DNA of 9,659 nt, from contig CAKPRA010000052.1 of assembly GCA_934180065.1 (NCBI GenBank), positions 1-9,659 on the forward strand, read 5' to 3'. Positions 6,225 to 9,659 of the stretch are shown piece by piece. The DNA is from an uncultured Clostridia bacterium. GTDB lineage: Bacteria > Bacillota > Clostridia > TANB77 > CAG-508. Numbering within the stretch: position 1 is the first letter of the stretch; each line of letters begins with the position of its first letter. Under the pieces are notes generated by a model. That model made no database searches, was not told the DNA's origin, and saw only the letters and a list, made by a program, of their open reading frames with translations. A program made the position numbers and the translations under genes.

Positions 6225-6575
6225 TTAAGCATTTTTTGCCATTTCAGCTATTTTCGCAAATGCTGCAGCATCATTTACTGCTAATTCAGCTAACATTTTT
6301 CTGTTTATTACAACATTAGCTTTTTTTAGACCAGCTATTAATGTGCTGTATGTTAATCCATTCATTCTAGCAGCAGCATTAATTCTTGCTATCCATAATT
6401 TTCTAAAATTACTCTTTTTATCTTTTCTTCCAACATAAGCATAAGCTCCTGATTTCATAACAGCTTGTTTAGCTGCTCTGAATCTATAGTGTTTTGCACC
6501 ATAATATCCTTTTGCTCTTTTTAATATTTTTTTATGTTTCTTACGAGTAATTATTGCTGTTTTAACTCTTGCCAT
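6225..6575 (-). CDS. rplT: 50S ribosomal protein L20
   Basis: 116-aa basic protein that binds 23S rRNA early in 50S assembly. It has the family's N-terminal MARVKTAIITRKKHKKILKR, the KGYYGAKH segment and FRKLWIARINAAAR (about 77-90), and the usual length of 115-120 aa. It is the last gene of the infC-rpmI-rplT operon, 30 bases after rpmI, with GGAG 11 bases before the ATG. In Firmicutes L20 feeds back on this operon by binding the infC leader, and a candidate leader with attenuator is present at 7351-7563. Confidence 0.98.
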   Translation of the reverse strand: MARVKTAIITRKKHKKILKRAKGYYGAKHYRFRAAKQAVMKSGAYAYVGRKDKKSNFRKLWIARINAAARMNGLTYSTLIAGLKKANVVINRKMLAELAVNDAAAFAKIAEMAKNA

Positions 6576-6605
6576 TTAAAATTCAACTCCATTCCTTATA
6601 TAATC

Positions 6606-6815
6606 TTAATTTTTTGTACCATATGGTAACATTTTTTTAATTCCTGCTACACATGTTTTATCTGCGTATGCATCCATTATTTTTCCTGTTTTTCTTTGTC
6701 TACTTGTTTTATTTGCTAATAAATGTCTTCTATTAGCTTTTGTTCTTTTAACCTTTCCTGTTGCTGTGTAGCTATATCTTTTTTTAGCTGCTTTGTTTGT
6801 TTTTAATTTTGGCAT
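6606..6815 (-). CDS. rpmI: 50S ribosomal protein L35
   Basis: Small, very basic 69-aa protein of the large subunit. It shows the typical start MPKLKTNKAAKKRY, the TGKVKRTKANRRHLL core and the C-terminal KKMLPYG. GGGAG lies nine bases before the ATG, and the gene begins 19 bases after the infC stop, in the conserved order infC-rpmI-rplT. Confidence 0.98.
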   Translation of the reverse strand: MPKLKTNKAAKKRYSYTATGKVKRTKANRRHLLANKTSRQRKTGKIMDAYADKTCVAGIKKMLPYGTKN

Positions 6816-6834
6816 AATAATTTCTCCCTTCTAA

Positions 6835-7350
6835 TTATTTATCAGTTTTTTTAGCTAGTATTACAAACATGTTTTTACCTTCTAATAAAGGCTTTTTCTC
6901 TGGAGTAGCTATATCTGATAAATCATCTATAAATTGTTTTAAAGCTTCTTCTCCAAGTTTTACATAGTTTAATTCTCTTCCTCTAAATTTAACTGTTATT
7001 TTAACTTTGTTGCCATCTTCTAAAAATTTTCTGGCATTTTTACATTTAAACTCAAAATCATGTTGCTCTATATTAGGAGTAACTCTAATTTCTTTTGTTT
7101 CTAATGTTTTCTGCTTTTTACGAGCTTCTTTTTCTTTTTTAGATTGCTCAAATTTATATTTACCATAGTTCATTATTTTACAAACTGGAACATCTAAATT
7201 TGGAGAAACTAAAACTAAATCTAATTTTTTTTCAAAAGCTGTATCCAATGCTTCATTTAAAGGAAGCTTCCCTAATTTTTGTCCGTTCTCATCTATGACT
7301 TGAACTTCTTTTGCCTTTATTTGTTCATTAATTGGTAATTCTTGTTTTAT
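6835..7350 (-). CDS. infC: Translation initiation factor IF-3, AUA start codon
   Basis: IF-3 binds the 30S subunit, keeps it apart from 50S and proofreads the start codon and initiator tRNA. Reading from 7350 gives 171 aa, the family's usual length. The N-terminal domain is complete (INEQIKAKEVQVIDENGQ, then LDLVLVSP and VCKIMNYGKYKFEQ), followed by a Lys-rich linker (about 78-90) and the C-terminal domain with KITVKFRGRELNY. The start is the unusual AUA at 7348-7350. AGGAGG (7360-7365) lies exactly nine bases before it, no in-frame ATG, GTG or TTG exists between that site and codon 35, and a start at TTG codon 35 would delete half the N-domain. Non-AUG starts in infC (AUU in E. coli) let IF-3 repress its own translation, and AUA should do the same. 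It is first in the operon, after a long leader. Confidence 0.95.
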   Translation of the reverse strand: MKQELPINEQIKAKEVQVIDENGQKLGKLPLNEALDTAFEKKLDLVLVSPNLDVPVCKIMNYGKYKFEQSKKEKEARKKQKTLETKEIRVTPNIEQHDFEFKCKNARKFLEDGNKVKITVKFRGRELNYVKLGEEALKQFIDDLSDIATPEKKPLLEGKNMFVILAKKTDK

Positions 7351-7563
7351 AGTAAAACACCTCCTACTAGTTATATCGCCAAATCTTTTTTACAAATCTT
7401 TAATTTTTTCAAAAAAAATTGATTTGTTTCTTTTTAAGAACAAATCAACCCACAAAAAATTTATAATTAACAATTTAATAATGAATCTTAATAAATTATT
7501 ATAAAATTTTAACCTTTTTCTACTCGATAAGGTGAGAAGTGGATTGCTTCTTCTTTAATTGAC
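7351..7563 (-). promoter_or_regulatory. infC operon leader, probable L20 leader
   Basis: 213 untranslated bases lie between the predicted start (about 7563) and infC. Near the 5' end is a GC-richer block that on the minus strand reads CCACTTCTCACCTTATCGAG, with a 5-bp stem (7512-7516 with 7529-7533). An intrinsic terminator follows (7411-7448). Firmicute infC-rpmI-rplT operons commonly carry an L20-binding leader that causes early termination. Position and terminator fit, but I could not verify the L20-binding fold. Confidence 0.65.
7411..7448 (-). terminator. Attenuator terminator in the infC leader
   Basis: Minus strand: perfect 10-bp stem TTGATTTGTT (7439-7448) with AACAAATCAA (7419-7428), a 10-base loop, then eight T (7411-7418). 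It lies 60 bases before the infC start and after the promoter, so it can only act as a leader attenuator. Confidence 0.8.
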
Positions 7564-7569
7564 TTATAT

Positions 7570-7598
7570 ATGATACTATATTTTACCAAATATGTCAA
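7570..7598 (-). promoter_or_regulatory. Promoter of infC-rpmI-rplT
   Basis: Minus strand: perfect TTGACA (7593-7598), 17-base spacer, TATCAT (7570-7575). It is the only strong promoter ahead of the leader. Confidence 0.87.
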
Positions 7599-7630
7599 TA
7601 ATTTTTTGAAATTTTCTATTATATAAATTT

Positions 7631-7665
7631 AAAGCCCCATATTGTTTTAAAATATGGGACTTTTT
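7631..7665 (+). terminator. Hairpin, plus-facing terminator candidate
   Basis: CCCATATT pairs with AATATGGG, flanked by AAAG and CTTT, followed by TTTTT on the plus strand. On the minus strand the run after the stem is only TTT. No plus-strand gene precedes it. It may insulate the infC promoter from antisense transcription or be a relic of a lost gene. Confidence 0.5.
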
Positions 7666-7874
7666 GCAAATAATAAAAATTTGCATATAATTATCTCTTT
7701 GAAAATTACAAATGTTGATTTTTCAATAAAAAATGACATTTTTGTATATTATAAGATTATTACATTATAATTTTAAATAACTCTTATTAGATTTTATTAT
7801 TTAGGAAATAGCCATATTAAAAATAAGATTTATGAATTTATAAAAGGAAATAGTTTATAAATTTATTAATATTA
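7666..7874. other. AT-rich intergenic stretch
   Basis: No gene of useful length is found on either strand. A promoter-like pair on the plus strand, TTTGCA (7663-7668) and TATAAT (7686-7691) 17 bases apart, leads only to small A/T hairpins and is probably fortuitous in such AT-rich DNA. Confidence 0.35.
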
Positions 7875-7903
7875 TAGACAAATTTTAAATAATATTGTAG
7901 AAT
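7875..7903 (+). promoter_or_regulatory. Promoter of the 38-aa membrane peptide gene
   Basis: TAGACA (7875-7880), 17-base spacer, TAGAAT (7898-7903); five of six bases match in each box. The predicted start, about 7911, lies at the outer edge of the long inverted repeat. Confidence 0.6.
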
Positions 7904-7939
7904 AATTAGCATAGGAAATGATGAGAAACAGATGTGGTT

Positions 7940-7981
7940 TTGCCACCTTAATTTTACGAAATATTGTAGGAGAGGTGGTGA
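7940..7981 (+). promoter_or_regulatory. Hairpin masking the start of the 38-aa ORF
   Basis: TTGCCACCTT (7940-7949) can pair over 10 bp, with three G-U pairs, with GAGGTGGTGA (7972-7981). That covers the end of the ribosome binding site, the spacer and the first base of the ATG. Bases 7940-7944 are also part of the long inverted-repeat arm, so the two folds compete. Confidence 0.5.
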
Positions 7982-8097
7982 TGTTTATGATTAAAGTGAT
8001 ACTATTTTTAATATTATCCTTAACGTTTTCTTTAACATTAAACGTTGCCTGGATAGCGGTTCTGTATAAGAACTGGGTTGACAAAGCAACTACATAA
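7981..8097 (+). CDS. Small single-span membrane peptide, type I toxin-like, 38 aa
   Basis: ATG at 7981 with AGGAG (7968-7972) eight bases upstream, running to TAA at 8095-8097. The peptide begins MFMIKVILFLILSLTFSLTL, one hydrophobic span (about residues 6-29), and ends in a polar tail with two Trp and a KNWVDKATT terminus. The gene has its own promoter, a masked start and a strong terminator four bases after the stop. That is the usual architecture of type I toxin genes (a small membrane peptide on a highly structured mRNA), although the sequence is not one of the Fst, TxpA or BsrG families I know. The second half uses GCC, GCG, CTG, AAC and GAC, which is unusual against the AT-rich neighbours and suggests acquisition. 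No antisense RNA is proved. A weak minus-strand TATAAT at 8199-8204 could start one. Confidence 0.6.
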   Translation: MFMIKVILFLILSLTFSLTLNVAWIAVLYKNWVDKATT

Positions 8098-8101
8098 ATA
8101 A

Positions 8102-8147
8102 AAAAAGCTCACATCTGTAACTTTGGCGAGTTAGGTGTGAGTTTTTT
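8102..8147 (+). terminator. Terminator of the 38-aa peptide gene
   Basis: CTCACATC pairs with GGTGTGAG and, above a two-base bulge, TAACT pairs with AGTTA around a TTGGCG loop. The stem is flanked by A-run and T6. On the minus strand a T-run also follows, so it could work in both directions, but the one U-G pair favours the plus orientation. Confidence 0.85.
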
Positions 8148-8194
8148 CAAACTTAATTCGGCAAAACCACGTTTGTGGATTTGTCATTTCATAT

Positions 8195-8282
8195 ATATAT
8201 TATAAGCTATTTAAAGATAAAATTATAATAAATAAATAGTAAGTTATATGATAGAATGTTAAGTGAAAAAGGACGAGATAAA
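8195..8282. other. Spacer before the Nudix gene
   Basis: Very AT-rich. A TATAAT lies near 8223-8228 but has no convincing -35 partner, so the Nudix promoter is not placed. Confidence 0.3.
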
Positions 8283-8900
8283 ATGAATAGTAAAGAAATA
8301 TTAGCAAAAATAAGAGAACTTTCTAATGAAGAAAAAAGGAAAATCAATTACGAGAAATTAAAGGAGATAATGGAATATATGACACCTGATGAAATAATTG
8401 AATTAAGTAATATAATAGGATATCCTGTTTTTATTAGATTATGTATGGGAGAATTACAACATAAAATTATTCTATTACAAGATGGTGCAGCAGCAATAAT
8501 AATTAATAGTGAAGGGAAAATATTACTTCAAAGTAGAGCTGATAGAGATCTATGGGGATTACCTGGAGGGTGTCAAGAATTAGGAGAGAGTTTTACAGAT
8601 ACTATGATTAGAGAAATTAAAGAAGAAACTAATTTAGATGTAGAAGAAAAAGATTTAGAATTAATAGATATAGTATCAGGAAAAACTAGAAAAAATAGTT
8701 ATCCAAATGGTGATGTTGTAATAAATAATACAGCCCTATATTGCATAAGACATTATACTGGAGAATTAAAATTGGATGAAGAATCTAAAGAAATGAAATT
8801 CTTTGACTTGAATAACTTACCTAAAAATCAAAATGATCCAGATTTAATAGAATTTTATAAAAAATACAAAAGAAAACAAATAGAAGATTCGGAAAGATAA
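8283..8900 (+). CDS. Nudix hydrolase
   Basis: 205 aa from the ATG at 8283, chosen because AAGGA lies nine bases upstream; an ATG at 8256 lacks a site. Nudix enzymes cleave nucleoside diphosphate-linked compounds using metal ions held by the Nudix box. The box is present and intact at its acidic core: GGCQELGESFTDTMIREIKE followed by ETNL (about residues 98-121), with the REXKEE glutamates in place. The usual Gly near its end is Asn. It is preceded by ILLQSRADRDLWGLP, the typical strand before the box. A helical, charged N-terminal extension of about 65 residues has no function I recognise. The substrate cannot be predicted. It stands alone on the plus strand between the small peptide unit and an IS element. 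Confidence 0.94.
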   Translation: MNSKEILAKIRELSNEEKRKINYEKLKEIMEYMTPDEIIELSNIIGYPVFIRLCMGELQHKIILLQDGAAAIIINSEGKILLQSRADRDLWGLPGGCQELGESFTDTMIREIKEETNLDVEEKDLELIDIVSGKTRKNSYPNGDVVINNTALYCIRHYTGELKLDEESKEMKFFDLNNLPKNQNDPDLIEFYKKYKRKQIEDSER

Positions 8901-9045
8901 ATTAATGACTATGGAAAATAAATTTGTATATTACTCGCATATTACGTGTATATTACGAATTTGAAAGGCGAACATGTACTAAAATAAAAATGCTTATATT
9001 TCAATATTTGTAGATGCTTGATAATAAAAAACACCGAACACTAAT
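8901..9045. other. Spacer with 11-bp tandem repeats
   Basis: ATATTAC recurs at 8928, 8939 and 8950, an exact 11-base period. Further right, TAATAAAAAAC is repeated 20 bases apart (9022 and 9042). No gene is seen, and no plus-strand terminator for the Nudix gene could be identified. Confidence 0.4.
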
Positions 9046-9075
9046 AAAAAACCTCGGAAGTTTTGAAACTTCGAG
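9046..9075 (-). terminator. Minus-facing terminator next to the IS element
   Basis: CTCG-G-AAGTTT (9053-9063) pairs with AAACTTCGAG (9066-9075), one bulged base. On the minus strand six T follow (9046-9051); on the plus strand no T-run follows. It would end a minus-strand gene coming from the right, where the IS element now starts. Confidence 0.6.
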
Positions 9076-9110
9076 TATATAGAAAAATTTGTGTAAAGTT
9101 TAAAAATACA

Positions 9111-9145
9111 CCTTCTTATGATAATATATAAATGTCATAAGGAGG
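9111..9145 (+). promoter_or_regulatory. Hairpin sequestering the transposase ribosome binding site
   Basis: CCTTCTTATGA (9111-9121) pairs over 11 bp with TCATAAGGAGG (9135-9145), with one U-G pair and a 13-base loop. The whole AAGGAGG site of the transposase is in the stem. Such stems limit transposase made from transcripts entering the element from outside. Confidence 0.7.
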
Positions 9146-9153
9146 TTTTTTAT

Positions 9154-9659
9154 ATGGCAAAAAGAGAAAAAATAAGTGAAGAAAGAAAAAAATTAATTAA
9201 GGAATTCATAAGCAGTAATGAATTAAAGACCGCAGGAGATGTGGAAGAAGCGTTAAAGAATTTATTCAAAGATACACTTCAAGAAATGTTAAATGCAGAA
9301 TTAACGGAACATTTGGGTTACGAAAAAAATCAATATACATATGATAACGAGAATTATAGAAATGGATATTCCAATAAAACCATACATTCATCTCAAGGAG
9401 ATATACAATTAAATGTACCAAGAGATAGACAAGGAAGTTTTGATCCAATAGTTGTTGAAAAAGGACAAAAAGATATTTCAAATATAGAAAGTAAAATAAT
9501 AAGAATGTATGCAAGAGGAATGTCAAATAAGGATATTCATGACCAAATAGAAGAAATATATGGCGTAAAAATAAGTCCAGATATGGTAACAGCCATAACA
9601 GATAAAATAATACCAGAAATACAAGAATGGAAGCAAAGACAATTAAATGAGCAATATGC
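9154..9659 (+). CDS. IS256-family (Mutator-type) transposase, N-terminal part
   Basis: Open from the ATG at 9154 to the window edge: 168 codons of a protein normally about 400 aa. AAGGAGG (9139-9145) lies eight bases upstream. Typical family segments are visible: ELTEHLGYEKN (about 49-59), NYRNGYSNKT (67-76), LNVPRDRQGSFDP (84-96), ESKIIRMYARGMSNKDI (111-127), and ITDKIIPEIQEW near the edge. These form the DNA-binding and dimerisation N-terminal half. The DDE catalytic residues lie mostly beyond the window, so activity cannot be judged. The visible part has no frameshift or stop. Translation is probably damped by the stem at 9111-9145. Confidence 0.95.
   Translation, partial: MAKREKISEERKKLIKEFISSNELKTAGDVEEALKNLFKDTLQEMLNAELTEHLGYEKNQYTYDNENYRNGYSNKTIHSSQGDIQLNVPRDRQGSFDPIVVEKGQKDISNIESKIIRMYARGMSNKDIHDQIEEIYGVKISPDMVTAITDKIIPEIQEWKQRQLNEQY

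Larger units (their letters stand above)
7911..8194 (+). repeat. Unit bounded by a ~30-bp inverted repeat enclosing a small ORF
   Basis: The core arms are 7929-7944 (CAGATGTGGTTTTGCC) and 8160-8175, pairing over 16 bp. The outer arms are 7915-7922 and 8183-8190, 8 bp, with four further pairs in between. Only a small purine internal loop (7926-7927 facing 8177-8179) interrupts about 28 pairs. The five imperfect pairs are all G-U in plus-strand RNA and none is A-C. The enclosed parts are a masked initiation region, the 38-codon ORF and a terminator. It could be a folded RNA element or a small mobile cassette. Confidence 0.6.
9085..9659 (+). mobile_element. IS256-family insertion sequence, left part only
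   Basis: Identified from the transposase. The left inverted repeat probably lies within about 9085-9110, where TTTGTGTAAAGTTTAAAAAT resembles the GTGTAAA-type ends of this family. The exact boundary and target duplication cannot be fixed without the right end. Confidence 0.7.

Noticed and set aside
6835..7248. IF-3 starting at the TTG codon at 7246-7248
   Set aside because: This removes half the conserved N-domain and has no ribosome site; AUA at 7348-7350 with AGGAGG restores the full protein.
7351..7563. T-box or metabolite riboswitch before infC
   Set aside because: No GGTGG/ACCGC-type T-box motif or known riboswitch core was found. A ribosomal-protein leader fits the operon better.
7663..7691. 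Plus-strand promoter in the AT-rich spacer
   Set aside because: Only a four-of-six -35, no gene or RNA structure follows, and such matches are expected by chance in this base composition.
7872..8084. 70-aa minus-strand ORF opposite the small membrane peptide gene
   Set aside because: No ribosome binding site. It is antisense to the promoter, start and coding region of a better supported plus-strand gene, and has no recognisable domain.
1..9659. CRISPR array, tRNA or rRNA genes, prophage genes
   Set aside because: No regularly spaced direct repeats with unique spacers, no tRNA TpsiC-arm pattern or rRNA core sequences, and no phage structural genes seen.

Overview
The window looks like chromosome from a low-GC anaerobic Firmicute, most likely a Clostridia member. 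The DNA is strongly AT-rich. Ribosome binding sites are purine-rich GGAGG types and promoters are standard sigma-A types. The gene content (a Gly/Lys-type phosphofructokinase, an ABC-F ATPase, an infC-rpmI-rplT operon and what I read as an OLE RNA with its membrane partner OapA) fits that group. No species can be named from the sequence alone.

Layout. Nearly everything from 1 to about 7600 is on the minus strand. From right to left: the IF3-L35-L20 operon (6225-7350) with its own promoter, a 213-base leader containing an intrinsic attenuator, and a terminator. Next is a separate promoter driving a roughly 560-nt structured RNA (5418-5978) followed by a four-helix membrane protein (4827-5381), read as ole-oapA. 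Then come tsaC (t6A synthesis) and an ABC-F translation factor as a likely operon (1831-4457), then pfkA (393-1538) and a 72-residue unknown protein (111-329). The first 65 bases are the 5' end of a group II intron (class C-like), inserted exactly after the terminator of that small gene.

The right quarter is on the plus strand and looks accessory. It holds a 38-residue membrane peptide gene with its own promoter and terminator, enclosed by a nearly perfect inverted repeat of about 30 bp whose imperfections are all G-U pairs in the plus-strand RNA. After it come a Nudix hydrolase (8283-8900), a spacer with 11-bp tandem repeats and a minus-facing terminator, and the start of an IS256-family element running off the window.

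How the genes relate. infC, rpmI, rplT, tsaC and the ABC-F gene all serve translation. OLE/OapA is a membrane ribonucleoprotein system known mainly from extremophilic and anaerobic Firmicutes and linked to stress tolerance. The most interesting items are the ole-oapA locus, the inverted-repeat-enclosed membrane peptide (a type I toxin-like candidate), and infC starting at AUA.
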